DNA of 64,000 nucleotides from positions 211,445-275,444 of the forward strand of contig NZ_KE136366.1 in NCBI RefSeq assembly GCF_000406965.1, given 5' to 3'. Position numbers and translations under genes: made by a program. The notes under the pieces were generated by a model, which saw only the letters and a program-made list of their open reading frames with translations, ran no database searches and was not told the origin of the DNA. Origin of the DNA: Enterococcus avium ATCC 14025. Lineage in GTDB: Bacteria; Bacillota; Bacilli; Lactobacillales; Enterococcaceae. Shown here in pieces: positions 42,395 through 52,613 of this stretch (the first letter of the stretch is position 1; each line of letters opens with the position of its first letter).

Positions 42395-43036
42395 ATGAAC
42401 TATTTGATCGACGTCATGCCGCAATTATTACAAGGGGCAACGACAACACTGAAATTATTTGCTTTTACCATATTAGGCTCATTGCCGCTAGGGATTTTAT
42501 TATCATTCGGGTTGGCGAGCAAGTTTAAGCCGTTGCAATGGATTTTACGTTTTTATGTTTGGATTATGCGGGGTACACCACTATTATTACAATTGATTTT
42601 TGTTTTTTATGGATTGCCGTTAGTTGGAATCATTTTTGATCGTTTTGATGCAGCGTTGTTTGCTTTTGTATTGAACTATGCTGCTTATTACGCAGAAATT
42701 TTCCGTGGTGGGATTCAATCGATTCCAGTTGGCCAATATGAAGCATCGAAGGTGATCGGATTAACACCGGTTCAAACGATTACGCGAATCATTATTCCGC
42801 AGGTCGTAAAAATTGTTTTACCGTCTGTAGGAAATGAAGTGATCAACTTAGTGAAAGATACGTCGCTTGTTTATATCCTTGGGTTATCAGACGTTATGCG
42901 CGCGGGGAAAATTGCGATGGAGCGTGACACTACCTTACTTCCGTTATTCGGTGTAGCAATCATTTACTTAGCGCTGACAGGAGTTACGTCAGTTATCTTG
43001 AAACAACTAGAAAATCGTTTGAATTATTATCGTTAG
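42395..43036 (+). CDS. Amino-acid ABC transporter permease (probable histidine)
   Basis: 213 aa from the ATG at 42395, 8 nt after GGAGGG. It has five membrane segments, the HisM/GlnP-type N-terminal GATTTLKLFAFTILGSLPLG, and the EAA loop YEASKVIGLTPVQTITRIIIPQ. It forms the membrane channel with the ATPase and binding protein downstream. The likely His T-box points to histidine, as in HisXYZ importers of Firmicutes. Confidence 0.88.
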   Translation: MNYLIDVMPQLLQGATTTLKLFAFTILGSLPLGILLSFGLASKFKPLQWILRFYVWIMRGTPLLLQLIFVFYGLPLVGIIFDRFDAALFAFVLNYAAYYAEIFRGGIQSIPVGQYEASKVIGLTPVQTITRIIIPQVVKIVLPSVGNEVINLVKDTSLVYILGLSDVMRAGKIAMERDTTLLPLFGVAIIYLALTGVTSVILKQLENRLNYYR

Positions 43037-43049
43037 GCAGGTGGAAAAA

Positions 43050-43685
43050 ATGATTGAATTAAAAAATGTAAACAAATCCTTTGGTAGTAAAAAAGTGATT
43101 AATAATTTGGACTTAGTCATTCCTGATGGACAAATCTTAGCCATCGTCGGTCCATCTGGAGGAGGTAAAACGACGCTGTTGAGAACCCTGGCTGGATTAG
43201 AAACAGCTGACAGCGGGACGTTTTTATTAGATGGAAGCCCCTTTGATCCAACTTCTTCGAAACAACAGGAGCAGGTCGTTGGCGTGGTTTTCCAAGATTT
43301 CCAATTATTTCCGCATTTGAGTGTGATGGATAATATTACGATCGGACCACGATTAGTCTTGAAGCAGGATAAAGAGACCTATACAAGCAAGGCGAACCAT
43401 TTAGCGAAATTATTGGATATCGAAGAATTATTAAATAATTTTCCTTATCAATTATCAGGTGGGCAAAAGCAACGCTTAGCGATTGCCCGGGCGATGGCGA
43501 TGAACCCCAAGGTATTGGCATACGATGAACCAACAAGTGCATTAGATCCTGCGTTACGTCAGCAAGTAGCGAGCTTGATTTTAGAATTAAAAGCAGACGG
43601 TGTGACTCAGATCGTCGTAACCCATGATTTAGATTTTGCTGAGGAAATTGGTGACAAGGTATTGAAGGTAGAACCTATCAAATAA
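43050..43685 (+). CDS. Amino-acid ABC transporter ATP-binding protein
   Basis: 211 aa from the ATG at 43050, after GCAGGTGG. It contains Walker A GPSGGGKTT, the Q-loop in FQDFQLF, signature LSGGQKQR, Walker B VLAYDEPTSALDP and the switch His in VVTHD. It powers uptake through the neighbouring permease. It is slightly shorter than the usual HisP/GlnQ (about 240 aa). Confidence 0.93.
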   Translation: MIELKNVNKSFGSKKVINNLDLVIPDGQILAIVGPSGGGKTTLLRTLAGLETADSGTFLLDGSPFDPTSSKQQEQVVGVVFQDFQLFPHLSVMDNITIGPRLVLKQDKETYTSKANHLAKLLDIEELLNNFPYQLSGGQKQRLAIARAMAMNPKVLAYDEPTSALDPALRQQVASLILELKADGVTQIVVTHDLDFAEEIGDKVLKVEPIK

Positions 43686-43708
43686 AAACGATATTAGGAG
43701 GAGTTAGT

Positions 43709-44536
43709 ATGAAAATGAAAAAATTGGTTTTGGGAATGGTGGCTGTTTTGACTTTAGTGAGTTTAGCCGCGTGTGGAAAGAAAGAAGCCAGCGGTGACGA
43801 CAGCTGGAAAACCATTGAGAAGGATAAAAAGGTAACGATTGGTTTAGATGATACGTTTGTACCAATGGGCTTCAAGGATGAGGATGGAAAAATCGTAGGC
43901 TTTGATATTGATCTAGCAAAAGCGGTTTTTGACCAATATGACATCAAAGCTGATTTTCAGCCAATCGACTGGTCAATGAAGGAAAATGAATTGGACAACG
44001 GTACGATTGATCTAATCTGGAATGGCTATACTGTTACAAAATCAAGAGAAAAGAAAGTGCTTTTTTCTGATCCTTACGCGCAAAATGAACAAGTCTTGGT
44101 CACAAAAAAAGACAGCGGGATCACCAAAGCAGCAGATATGAAAGATAAAGTCTTAGGTGCTCAAGAAGGTTCTTCTGGCTATGAAGCCTTTAACAATGAG
44201 ACAAAAACCTTGAAGGACATCGTTAAAGAAAACGATGCAACCTTGTATGCTAGCTTCAATGAAGCAATGATTGATTTGGAAAATGGTCGGATCGACGGAG
44301 TGTTGATTGATAAGGTTTATGCGGATTACTACTTGAAGAAGGCGAATAAACTAGATGAATACAACATTTTCAACGTTGGTTTCAAGAATGAAAACTTTGC
44401 AGTTGGCGCACGTAAAGGCGATAAGGAATTAGTAAGTAAAATTAATAGTGCATTCAAAGAATTACAGGACAACGGCAAATATGCTGAAATCTCTAAGAAA
44501 TGGTTTGGTGAAGAATGGTCTTTACCAAAAGAGTAA
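43709..44536 (+). CDS. Amino-acid ABC transporter substrate-binding lipoprotein
   Basis: 275 aa. A lipoprotein signal with lipobox LAAC (Cys22) is followed by the family 3 solute-binding fold (TIGLDDTFVPMGFKDEDGKIVGFDIDLA and the EGSSGYEAF hinge). It is anchored outside the membrane and captures the amino acid, probably histidine given the T-box. AGGAGGAG precedes the ATG. Confidence 0.92.
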   Translation: MKMKKLVLGMVAVLTLVSLAACGKKEASGDDSWKTIEKDKKVTIGLDDTFVPMGFKDEDGKIVGFDIDLAKAVFDQYDIKADFQPIDWSMKENELDNGTIDLIWNGYTVTKSREKKVLFSDPYAQNEQVLVTKKDSGITKAADMKDKVLGAQEGSSGYEAFNNETKTLKDIVKENDATLYASFNEAMIDLENGRIDGVLIDKVYADYYLKKANKLDEYNIFNVGFKNENFAVGARKGDKELVSKINSAFKELQDNGKYAEISKKWFGEEWSLPKE

Positions 44537-44574
44537 TCAGAACGTCCCCTTAAATTTTAATTAACCAAAAAGAA

Positions 44575-44611
44575 AAGGCGAGCAAAACTTTTGTTCGCCT
44601 TCTTTTTTTTG
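44575..44611 (+). terminator. Terminator of the ABC transporter operon
   Basis: AAGGCGAGCAAAA and TTTTGTTCGCCTT form a 13-bp stem (one G-T) with a T8 tail. TATAAT at 44612-44617 directly after could be the -10 of the ftsK promoter. Confidence 0.88.
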
Positions 44612-44642
44612 TATAATGGTACAGAATGGAAAGAGGGATAAC

Positions 44643-47054
44643 ATGGCGCAAAAAAAGCGTACAAAGAAAAAAAGAAAAACGAAAAAGCAAAAACAACTAC
44701 AAGAACAGCGCCTGATCATCGGGCTTGGGCTTTTATTTATTTTATTCACAGTCTTTGCCATATTTAAATTAGGTTTCTTAGGAAATTTAATTGCAAATGT
44801 ATTACGCTTGATTGGCGGCAATACCTATCAGTTTTTAGCATTGCTATTAGGCTTTTATGGAGCACTGCTGGTAGCGAAAAATACTAAGCTGCGAATAACT
44901 AAACCACGGCGTTGGATCGGTATCGGTGTTTTCTATTTAGGGATTTTATTGATTCTCCATGCCCGTTTGTTTATGAAAGTGGAGAGCCAAGATCCAAATA
45001 TTTTAAAGACGACTTGGGATCTTTTAATGGTCGATTTTTTAGGAAATCAAATCACCCAAAATGTTGGCGGCGGGATGCTTGGAGCGGCACTTTATAATTT
45101 GACGCACTTTTTAGTATCACAGGTCGGTAGTTATTTGATCGCTGTTTTACTATTGATTCTTGGTATTTTCTTGTTCAGTCTCTTAGAATTTAACCAAGTA
45201 ACCGATTATCTTGCCCATCTTGTTGATACCTTGCGGGAGAAATTCTCTGAATCAGACGAGAAAAAAGCGCAAAAAGCTGCTAAAAAGGAAGAGCGTCAAG
45301 CGCAAAGGGCACAAGCTAAAGCTGAAAAACAAGCAGCCGAAAAAGCAAAGATGGAAGCAGAACAAGCAGAACGTGAAAAAAACAGAGTACGTTCCTTGAC
45401 CCCAGGCGAACAACTGGCAAAAGAAAGCCAAGAGCGTTTAGAGAAAGAGCCTGAGCAAATGACCTTGGTACCAATCGAAGGCTTCCAAGAAAATTTAGAG
45501 CCTTTGTCAGCAACTGCGGCACCAGTAGCAACGAAGAAAGTGGAGCTTGATGAAGAAGAAATCGATGATCCTGGTGATTTAGAATTTGAAATCAATGCAG
45601 AACCGGAAGATCATGATTATCAATTGCCGCCTTCTACGTTACTGGATTCGATTCCAGCGGCAGACCAAAGCGATGAATACAAAAAAATCGAACAAAATAT
45701 CAAAGTACTAGAAAAAACCTTCAATAGCTTTGGCGTAGATGCAAAGGTTGTGAAAGCCAGCTTAGGACCATCTGTGACAAAATTCGAGGTACAACCAGCC
45801 GTTGGTGTGAAGGTCAGCAAAATCGTCAACCTAACCGATGATATTGCCTTAGCCTTAGCTGCGAAGGATGTGCGGATGGAAGCACCGATTCCAGGGAAAT
45901 CACTGATCGGTATTGAGGTGCCAAACAGTACGATCAGCATGGTTTCCTTCCGTGACATCATTGAAGCCCAGCCTAATCATCCAGATAAATTATTGGAAGT
46001 ACCATTAGGTCGAGATATCTCAGGGATGGTTCAGACCGCCGATCTATCTAAAATGCCTCACTTGTTAGTTGCAGGTTCGACTGGTAGTGGGAAGTCTGTT
46101 TCAATCAACGGAATTATCACCAGTATTTTGATGCGGGCGAAACCGAATGAAGTCAAATTAATGATGATTGACCCGAAAATGGTTGAGTTGAATGTCTATA
46201 ACGGGATTCCTCATTTATTGACACCGGTTGTAACCAATCCGCGGAAAGCGGCACAAGCCTTACAAAAGGTTGTTCAGGAAATGGAAGAGCGCTACGAAAA
46301 ATTTGCGGCAACTGGAGTGCGAAACATTTCTGGCTTCAATGAATTAGTTATTCAGAAAAATCTAGAGGATGGACAAAATCGTCCGATTTTACCATTTATA
46401 GTAGTTATCGTGGATGAGTTGGCCGATTTGATGATGGTGGCAAGTAACGAAGTTGAAGATGCTATCACTCGTTTAGCCCAAATGGCTCGTGCTGCAGGTA
46501 TTCATATGATTCTTGCAACACAACGTCCAAGTGTCGATGTTATTACTGGGATCATTAAAGCCAATGTGCCATCACGAATCGCCTTCGCCGTTTCCAGCGG
46601 AACGGACTCGCGGACGATCATCGACAGTAATGGGGCGGAAAAACTATTAGGCCGTGGAGACATGCTGTTTTTACCAATGGGAGAAAACAAACCAATTCGT
46701 GTTCAAGGCGCCTTCATCTCTGATCATGAAGTAGAACGTGTAGTAGAATTTGTTTCTGATCAGCAGGAAGCTCACTACGAAGAAAAAATGATGCCAACAG
46801 AAGAAACTTCTTCTTCGCCATCAGAAACACCGCAGGATGAATTGTATGAAGAAGCAAAGGCTTTAGTTATCGACATGCAGACAGCCAGCATTTCCTTGCT
46901 GCAGCGACGCTTTCGTATCGGATATAACCGAGCTGCTCGCATCGTGGAAGAACTGGAGGAGCATGGCGTGATTGGACCTTCCACAGGCAGTAAGCCACGG
47001 GAAGTTCTCTTACAAAAAGCAGAAGAAGAGCTAGAAAATCCATTAGAGGAATAA
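44643..47054 (+). CDS. ftsK: FtsK/SpoIIIE-family DNA translocase
   Basis: 803 aa from the ATG at 44643 after AAAGAGGGA; the frame extends upstream without a site. It has a very basic N-terminus, four membrane segments (about 22-180), a charged linker (205-310), the motor with Walker A GSTGSGKS (about 480) and Walker [12 protein letters not shown], and a C-terminal gamma winged helix ([21 protein letters not shown]) that reads orientation sequences. It pumps chromosome termini through the closing septum. Confidence 0.95.
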   Translation: MAQKKRTKKKRKTKKQKQLQEQRLIIGLGLLFILFTVFAIFKLGFLGNLIANVLRLIGGNTYQFLALLLGFYGALLVAKNTKLRITKPRRWIGIGVFYLGILLILHARLFMKVESQDPNILKTTWDLLMVDFLGNQITQNVGGGMLGAALYNLTHFLVSQVGSYLIAVLLLILGIFLFSLLEFNQVTDYLAHLVDTLREKFSESDEKKAQKAAKKEERQAQRAQAKAEKQAAEKAKMEAEQAEREKNRVRSLTPGEQLAKESQERLEKEPEQMTLVPIEGFQENLEPLSATAAPVATKKVELDEEEIDDPGDLEFEINAEPEDHDYQLPPSTLLDSIPAADQSDEYKKIEQNIKVLEKTFNSFGVDAKVVKASLGPSVTKFEVQPAVGVKVSKIVNLTDDIALALAAKDVRMEAPIPGKSLIGIEVPNSTISMVSFRDIIEAQPNHPDKLLEVPLGRDISGMVQTADLSKMPHLLVAGSTGSGKSVSINGIITSILMRAKPNEVKLMMIDPKMVELNVYNGIPHLLTPVVTNPRKAAQALQKVVQEMEERYEKFAATGVRNISGFNELVIQKNLEDGQNRPILPFIVVIVDELADLMMVASNEVEDAITRLAQMARAAGIHMILATQRPSVDVITGIIKANVPSRIAFAVSSGTDSRTIIDSNGAEKLLGRGDMLFLPMGENKPIRVQGAFISDHEVERVVEFVSDQQEAHYEEKMMPTEETSSSPSETPQDELYEEAKALVIDMQTASISLLQRRFRIGYNRAARIVEELEEHGVIGPSTGSKPREVLLQKAEEELENPLEE

Positions 47055-47096
47055 AGGATAAGGTGTGACAAGGGGAATTGTCACACCTTATTTTTG
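47055..47096 (+). terminator. Terminator after ftsK
   Basis: ATAAGGTGTGACAA and TTGTCACACCTTAT form a 14-bp perfect stem with a 6-nt loop and T5. Confidence 0.9.
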
Positions 47097-47173
47097 TAGT
47101 CTTTATCCAATTAAAAAAATAGTTTTTTATAGATAGTTCAGTTTGTGAATTTTTTTCTTTTTTCCAAAGTTGA

Positions 47174-47202
47174 TTGTTTTCTCTTTGTGAATCGGTTATA
47201 GT
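47174..47202 (+). promoter_or_regulatory. Promoter of rlmN
   Basis: TTGTTT and TATAGT are 17 nt apart, leaving a 5' leader of about 95 nt before the TTG start. Confidence 0.6.
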
Positions 47203-47305
47203 ATGTAGCGAATGTCTGCTTACTTTTCATCTATTACAGAGCAAACGTAGTTATAAATTAATCATTGAAAAATGATTTCGTTTAAATGATTTAGGAGGAA
47301 ATACC

Positions 47306-48373
47306 TTGGAAAAACCCTCAATTTATGGTTTAAGAAGAGAAGAATTAGTTGAATGGTTTCTAGAGCATGGCGAGAAGAAATTTCGCGCTACTCAAGTTTG
47401 GGAGTGGCTTTATCGCAGTCGTGTGAGCGAGTTTTCGGAAATGAGCAATCTGTCTAAACAAACCATCGCACTACTAGAAGAGAACTTTATCATCAATCCT
47501 TTAAAACAATTAGTTGTACAAGAAGCTAGTGATGGCACAGTCAAATATTTATTTGAATTGCCGGATCATTTAATGATTGAAACAGTCTTGATGCGTCAGG
47601 AATATGGCTTGTCTGTTTGTGTAACGACTCAAGTTGGGTGCAATATTGGTTGTACGTTTTGTGCGTCTGGTTTGTTGAAAAAGCAGCGAGATTTGACTGC
47701 TGGTGAAATCGTGGCTCAAATCATGTTGGTCCAACACTATTTTGACGAATGCGGTGAAGATGAACGTGTCTCTCACGTTGTTGTGATGGGAATTGGCGAG
47801 CCGTTTGATAATTACAATAATGTTATGAATTTCCTTCATGTCATTAATGACGATAAAGGGATGGCGATTGGCGCTCGACACATCACCGTTTCAACTAGCG
47901 GATTAGTACCGAAGATCAAGAAGTTTGCGGAAAATGGTTTACAAGTAAACCTGGCGATTTCGTTGCACGCGCCGAACAATGAAGTTCGTTCGTCGATTAT
48001 GCGAATTAACCGCAGCTTTCCAATCGAAAAATTAATGGAAGCAGTGGATTATTATATAGAAGAAACAAATCGTCGAGTTACTTTCGAATACATTATGCTT
48101 TCAGGAGTGAATGATCGTCCAGATCACGCGCAACAATTGGCAGACTTAATGAAGAATAAGAAAAAATTAGTTTATGTGAATTTAATTCCTTATAATCCTG
48201 TCAGTGAGCACGATCAATATTCTCGCAGTAGTAAAGCAGATGTTCTGCGCTTTTACGATGTATTGAAAAAGAATGGGATCAATTGTGTAATCCGTAAAGA
48301 ACATGGTACAGACATTGATGCTGCGTGTGGACAATTACGTAGTAAACAAATGAAAAAAGCTACAGTCAAATAA
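47306..48373 (+). CDS. rlmN: 23S rRNA/tRNA adenine-C2 methyltransferase RlmN
   Basis: 355 aa radical-SAM enzyme. The cluster motif [11 protein letters not shown] is at about residue 113. The C-terminal catalytic Cys is in DAACGQLR (about 342), and the other Cys used in RlmN chemistry is likely the one in the radical-SAM barrel. It methylates A2503 in 23S rRNA and A37 in some tRNAs. [13 protein letters not shown] distinguishes RlmN/Cfr enzymes, and the conserved layout favours RlmN over Cfr. The start is TTG after AGGAGGAAA. Confidence 0.93.
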   Translation: MEKPSIYGLRREELVEWFLEHGEKKFRATQVWEWLYRSRVSEFSEMSNLSKQTIALLEENFIINPLKQLVVQEASDGTVKYLFELPDHLMIETVLMRQEYGLSVCVTTQVGCNIGCTFCASGLLKKQRDLTAGEIVAQIMLVQHYFDECGEDERVSHVVVMGIGEPFDNYNNVMNFLHVINDDKGMAIGARHITVSTSGLVPKIKKFAENGLQVNLAISLHAPNNEVRSSIMRINRSFPIEKLMEAVDYYIEETNRRVTFEYIMLSGVNDRPDHAQQLADLMKNKKKLVYVNLIPYNPVSEHDQYSRSSKADVLRFYDVLKKNGINCVIRKEHGTDIDAACGQLRSKQMKKATVK

Positions 48374-48380
48374 GCATCCA

Positions 48381-48410
48381 GACTCTCTCAATATCGGGAG
48401 AGTTTTTTTC
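48381..48410 (+). terminator. Terminator after rlmN
   Basis: ACTCTC and GAGAGT form a short stem with a 10-nt loop and T7. The 240 nt that follow hold no supported gene. Confidence 0.75.
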
Positions 48411-48655
48411 TGTGTTTATAAAATTCATTAATAATATAAGTTTAACTATGAGATGGTCCACATGATGCCTTTAGGAGATCGTGGAAAGGAAAAATAGGCC
48501 CTTCAGTCTTAATTAGTTGTGATACACTTAAAAGAAAAGGTCTTCAAGAATGCCGGTTCTGTTTTTTTCAGGCAGCAAAGTATTAAGATAAATCTCATAT
48601 TTAGAAACAATCTGAAAAGAGACTGGCAAAAAAAATACATTCATGGGAGAAAAAA

Positions 48656-49471
48656 ATGAACGAGACAGACATCCAAACGATTTTAGAGCATCGGTATGAT
48701 CAAGGCTGGGATTATTGGACGACAGAGGATAGACGCTTGGGAAAAGGAGCGCCCTTTTCGTGTTTAGAATCAGCGGAGTATTTATTAGAGTTGGGAATGA
48801 ATCCGCAAGAAGAAATTCTGCAAAAAGTAGCAGAGCTTCTATGGGAGAGCTGGCGTGAACCAGGAGAATTTCGGCTTTATCCTAAAGGAGCAGTCTTCCC
48901 ATGTCAAACAATTCCAGCGGCTACACTGTTGGTACGCTTAGGTCATGAAGATGATCCACGAATGAAGCAAACGCTGAAACATTTATTGACTACACGCTAC
49001 GAAGATGGAGGGTGGTGGTGCAAGAAATTCTATTTTGGCAAAGGTCCAGAAACGGAATTTTCTAATCCTTTGCCTACTCTGAACGCGTTAGAATTATTCC
49101 GACGGATAAATTTTGTTGAGGAAACTGAATTAGATGATGCGGTGGATTTTTTATTAAGCCATTGGGAAACGAAACTTCCACTTGGTCCATGCCATTATGG
49201 AATTGGGACGCTGTTCATGCAAGTAGAATACCCATTTCGCGGGTACAATTTATTTTATTATCTTTATGTTTTGTCCTTTTATAAAAAAGCACGAAATGAC
49301 CAACGGTTCAAAGAAGCCTTTAAAGTATTGCAGGAAAAAACGGTGGCCGATCAAATCGTAGTAGAACGGGTAGTTCCTAAATTACGTAAATTAAACTTCT
49401 GCAAAAAAGATCAGGTTAGCCTGTTAGCAACTGAACGGTATCAAGAAATTTTGACGAATATAGCGGAATAA
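48656..49471 (+). CDS. Alpha/alpha-toroid protein (annotated elsewhere as prenyltransferase-like)
   Basis: 271 aa, soluble, with helical repeats and QW-like motifs (YEDGGWWCKKFYF about 117-129; DYWTTEDRRLGKG near the N-terminus). The fold resembles the (alpha/alpha)6 toroid of terpene cyclases and prenyltransferases. The acidic DxDD motif of squalene cyclases is not present, so cyclase activity is doubtful. It stands alone, with no isoprenoid genes nearby. Several Cys/His could bind a metal. GGGAGAAAA precedes the ATG. Confidence 0.55.
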   Translation: MNETDIQTILEHRYDQGWDYWTTEDRRLGKGAPFSCLESAEYLLELGMNPQEEILQKVAELLWESWREPGEFRLYPKGAVFPCQTIPAATLLVRLGHEDDPRMKQTLKHLLTTRYEDGGWWCKKFYFGKGPETEFSNPLPTLNALELFRRINFVEETELDDAVDFLLSHWETKLPLGPCHYGIGTLFMQVEYPFRGYNLFYYLYVLSFYKKARNDQRFKEAFKVLQEKTVADQIVVERVVPKLRKLNFCKKDQVSLLATERYQEILTNIAE

Positions 49472-49525
49472 AAGCCCATGATATTTTTATGCGTATCTTT
49501 TTAACAAAAGAAGAGGAGGTACGTC

Positions 49526-49909
49526 ATGAAATTAATTGAAGTAAAGAGAGAGTATGGGCTTAATCAAAATACATTTTACGGCTGGTTAAGAGAAAATCAA
49601 ATGATCATCAAAGAGATGACAGGATATGTTATTGGTCCTAAAGCTTTTGAGGGTATGGAGACAAGGACAAATCGGAGGGTGAATGATGACGGTGAAATTT
49701 TGATCACGACTCAAGTTATAATTGATAATCAAAAAATCCCTCAATTATTGGAACAGTATGAATCCTCCGGTTTACCAAAACTTTACTCGAACCGAAGAGT
49801 GGAGAGTGAGCGACAGCGAGCTTCTAACGGTGAATTAGAAAAACGTGTGGAAATTCTAGAAAATCAGCTAGCTATCTATGTAAATCAAAATAACCGAAAG
49901 CACACGTGA
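49526..49909 (+). CDS. Antirepressor-like DNA-binding protein, single gene
   Basis: 127 aa. The N-terminus (VKREYGLNQNTFYGWLRENQMI) looks like a helix-turn-helix of the KilA-C/antirepressor or MerR-like type. The C-terminal 35 residues (ELEKRVEILENQLAIYVNQN) form a coiled coil. Phage antirepressors have this composition, but no phage genes surround it, so it may be a domesticated regulator. GAGGAGGT precedes the ATG. Confidence 0.5.
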   Translation: MKLIEVKREYGLNQNTFYGWLRENQMIIKEMTGYVIGPKAFEGMETRTNRRVNDDGEILITTQVIIDNQKIPQLLEQYESSGLPKLYSNRRVESERQRASNGELEKRVEILENQLAIYVNQNNRKHT

Positions 49910-49930
49910 AGGTGCTTTCGGTTATTTTTT
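49887..49930. terminator. Bidirectional terminator
   Basis: AAAATAACCGAAAGCAC and GTGCTTTCGGTTATTTT form a 17-bp perfect stem that includes the stop of the upstream gene. It lies between convergent genes. Confidence 0.9.
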
Positions 49931-49934
49931 CGTA

Positions 49935-50414
49935 TTACGCTAAAATCGTGCCGACAGGAAAAAGTCTTCTGAAAACTTTTCGAACGAGTGGTCCAGCGAT
50001 AATTATTTGAAATGGCAGTGCCATCACAAGATTTTTCAAAATGTTCGTTCCCCACATAATGAACAATTTGTTCCATTCATGTGTATGGCTTAAAACTTCA
50101 ATAGAGCCATAAAGCGACATGAAAAAGACCATGGGTAAAACCATGCAGCTAGAAATGGTTAAGACTTTGCGTAAAGGACTAGCAAATGTAGGCATGATTT
50201 TGAATGCGATTTTTTTCGCTGTAGTCGAAACGACAAACCAGTCCAGAATTAAAGCGCAGCAATAGCCCAAAGGTAAACCGAGCCAGGCTGTTTTAAGTAC
50301 CTCTAAAGTGATTGTACCGGATTGTAAAGCGATATTATATAAGCTCATCCAGAACACCATCACAAAACACATCATTATCGTATAAACAAAACTTTCTCTT
50401 TTATTACTTGGCAT
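49935..50414 (-). CDS. DUF2798 family membrane protein
   Basis: 159 aa with four membrane segments in two similar halves, each starting with a P-x-x-K/R...-F-x-M...MS-YN/YG pattern, as in proteins with two DUF2798 repeats. Role unknown. TAGGAGGAT lies before the ATG. It shares a terminator with the convergent gene. Confidence 0.75.
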   Translation of the reverse strand: MPSNKRESFVYTIMMCFVMVFWMSLYNIALQSGTITLEVLKTAWLGLPLGYCCALILDWFVVSTTAKKIAFKIMPTFASPLRKVLTISSCMVLPMVFFMSLYGSIEVLSHTHEWNKLFIMWGTNILKNLVMALPFQIIIAGPLVRKVFRRLFPVGTILA

Positions 50415-50474
50415 AAAAATCCTCCTAAATTTAAATATGGTGAATTCATAAACAGGTCATGAATTTCAAGACGC

Positions 50475-50509
50475 AAAAAAAGGCAATCATATAACTCGCT
50501 ACGATTGCC
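50475..50509 (-). terminator. Terminator of the Nudix regulator gene
   Basis: On the minus strand GGCAATC and GATTGCC form a 7-bp stem with a 14-nt loop and a T7 tail. Confidence 0.7.
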
Positions 50510-50595
50510 ACTTGGGATCTTCACTGCGTTATGGAAAGTCATTTTTTGCTTTTTCCATTATATACAGATTTTTATGATTCATGTAAGTAAAATTT

Positions 50596-51423
50596 TTATT
50601 TTTTTTCACCAATTTCATCTTTTAAACGATAAATCTTAGAAGGACGACCGATTCCGACTGGTCGTTCGCCAATTTCATCAAAATATTGCAGCATTGCTTT
50701 TTTGAAATTTGAGTGATCGACGGTTTTATAATCAACGCCTAAAAATTTCGCAAAAACTTTACGTGCTTCAGTAATCGTAAATTCTTCACCTAAAACCTGT
50801 AAAATTAATGGTTCGTGATCCATTTTGTTTAAAACACGATTGAAGGCTTTGCGGATAATCTCATTATGGTCAAAGGCTAAAGTATCTTTACCGATTGATT
50901 TTCCAGCCTCAAGCTCAATTTCAATTGAAATACCATCACTTGTTAAGCAAATCGTATCGCCGTGCCGTTCCAGATTAAACCAGCGCGCATCCTGTGTATC
51001 ATCTCCAGCAGTGGGAGGTACTTGTCCAATAAATGCAAGATAGCTGACAGTAATCACCCAACCACGAGGATCACGGTTCGGTGTACTAAAGGTATGGAGC
51101 TGCTCGACACTTTTTCGGCCGATAGTTAAACCGGTTTCTTCAGCGGTTTCGCGACGTACACTGTCGTTAGTGGATTCATTGCGCTCAACGAATCCGCCAG
51201 GGAGTGCCCAAGAATTACGATAAGGATTGCCGCGTCGCTGAATTAGTAAAATTTTTAATTGATCCTCTTCTTTGTTATAGCCCATAATGACGATATCGAC
51301 AGTGACTGAGGGCTTGTCATACTCGGGGTGGTCTTGTTCTTTATACCAAGCAATGAATTCCGCTTCATCTGCTTCGTGTTCATAGTAATCTTTTTCTGCT
51401 TCTTTAGAGGCAAATTTTTTCAT
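50596..51423 (-). CDS. NrtR-type Nudix hydrolase/winged-helix protein
   Basis: 275 aa. The Nudix domain (about 38-180) has an intact Nudix box from GFVERNE to RETAEETGL, so hydrolysis is chemically possible. The C-terminal winged helix (about 195-270) follows the NrtR layout (ITEARKVFAKFLGVDYKTVD; VGIGRPSKIYRL). NrtR proteins repress NAD synthesis genes and respond to ADP-ribose; enterococcal members often keep the enzyme box. No NAD genes are adjacent in this window. Confidence 0.85.
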   Translation of the reverse strand: MKKFASKEAEKDYYEHEADEAEFIAWYKEQDHPEYDKPSVTVDIVIMGYNKEEDQLKILLIQRRGNPYRNSWALPGGFVERNESTNDSVRRETAEETGLTIGRKSVEQLHTFSTPNRDPRGWVITVSYLAFIGQVPPTAGDDTQDARWFNLERHGDTICLTSDGISIEIELEAGKSIGKDTLAFDHNEIIRKAFNRVLNKMDHEPLILQVLGEEFTITEARKVFAKFLGVDYKTVDHSNFKKAMLQYFDEIGERPVGIGRPSKIYRLKDEIGEKK

Positions 51424-51478
51424 CTACAGTTCACCTATTTCTTATAAGTATTCGCTACCTTATTGTAGCATGAATAAT

Positions 51479-51509
51479 AAAAAAAGGGGAACTCCGCTTG
51501 GAATTCCCC
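51479..51509 (-). terminator. Terminator of prsA
   Basis: On the minus strand, GGGGAATTCC and GGAGTTCCCC pair with a 4-nt loop, followed by T7. Confidence 0.88.
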
Positions 51510-51523
51510 TTTACTACTCATAA

Positions 51524-52453
51524 TTATTTTGATGAGTCAGTTGCTTTCTTATTTGAACTATTTGTTGTTAAGAAGTCAGATAAGATATTTTCAAATGAAT
51601 CATCTTTGATCTTCACGTTTGCTTTCTTCAATTCTTTTGAAATTACTTCAGAAGAGAAGGTTTGATCAGCCATTTTAGTGTCTTCAGCGATTTGTTTTAA
51701 TTCCTTTTTGTATTTATCCATGTCATTGCCTTTAGATGAATTTTTTTCCATCTTAACAATGTAGTAGCTTGATTGGTAAGTAGATGAATCCATTGCCGTA
51801 ATCACATCAGAAACTTCGCCATCCTTCAACTTAAAGGCTGCTTCTTTAACTTCAGAAGGAACAGTTGTTGATTGTGAGTCAAATTTGATTTCGCCGCCAT
51901 CTTTTTTCGTTGTTGAATCTTGTGATTTTTCTTTAGCGATCTTCGCGAAATCACCTTTGTCATCTAATTGTTTTTTGATTTCTTTTGCTTCATCTTCGCT
52001 GCTAGCTAAAATAATGCGAGCAGTTACTTCTGGATGGAATGAATCCCAAGCAGCTTTTATGTCTTTATCAGTAATTTTTACATGAGCTTTTAATCCTTCT
52101 TGGAAAGCTAAAGACTGTTTCAAGTATTCTTTATACGATTTTTTTGTATAGCCAGCTGATTGTAGTTGACTTTCAAAGCTATCGCCTAATTGCTTCTCTT
52201 GTTTCTTATATTCTTTGTCAATTTGCTTGTCTGTGACTTTATCACCATAGGCATTTTCAAAAACCTTATAGATGATCATGTTACGTACTAAACTTTGGTT
52301 CGATTGTTCTTTTTTCGCTTCATTATAAAAATCTTCGACGGTAATTTTACCGCCCTTCATTGTTGCGATGTCTTGATTAGAACTTCCTGAACAAGCCCCT
52401 AAAACAATTACACTAAGTAAGCCAGTAGTGGCTAAAAGAATCTTTTTCTTCAT
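51524..52453 (-). CDS. prsA: Foldase PrsA, extracytoplasmic peptidyl-prolyl isomerase
   Basis: 309 aa lipoprotein: signal peptide with lipobox LGAC (Cys20), N-terminal helical chaperone region, a parvulin-type domain (about 143-235, ARIILASSEDEAKEI, DGGEIKFD and FKLKDGEVSDVI), and a Ser/Lys-rich C-terminus. It folds secreted proteins outside the membrane. It lies downstream of hit and ytxH, divergent from ecsAB, as in other Bacilli. Confidence 0.93.
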   Translation of the reverse strand: MKKKILLATTGLLSVIVLGACSGSSNQDIATMKGGKITVEDFYNEAKKEQSNQSLVRNMIIYKVFENAYGDKVTDKQIDKEYKKQEKQLGDSFESQLQSAGYTKKSYKEYLKQSLAFQEGLKAHVKITDKDIKAAWDSFHPEVTARIILASSEDEAKEIKKQLDDKGDFAKIAKEKSQDSTTKKDGGEIKFDSQSTTVPSEVKEAAFKLKDGEVSDVITAMDSSTYQSSYYIVKMEKNSSKGNDMDKYKKELKQIAEDTKMADQTFSSEVISKELKKANVKIKDDSFENILSDFLTTNSSNKKATDSSK

Positions 52454-52613
52454 TTCTATGCTACAACTCCTAAAAATTAAAATTTACATCTGTTTGTTAT
52501 TCCTGTTCAACTATAACACACCTAAAAATGTAAAGGAAAGGGGATTAAAAATAGTTTCCGAGAAAATTCACAATAAAGGCATAATTATTTTTAATGAAAT
52601 AAATTGGTTACTG

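Noticed and set aside
47306-48373. Cfr-type resistance methyltransferase
   Set aside because: Overall layout and single genomic context fit housekeeping RlmN; there is no mobile context.
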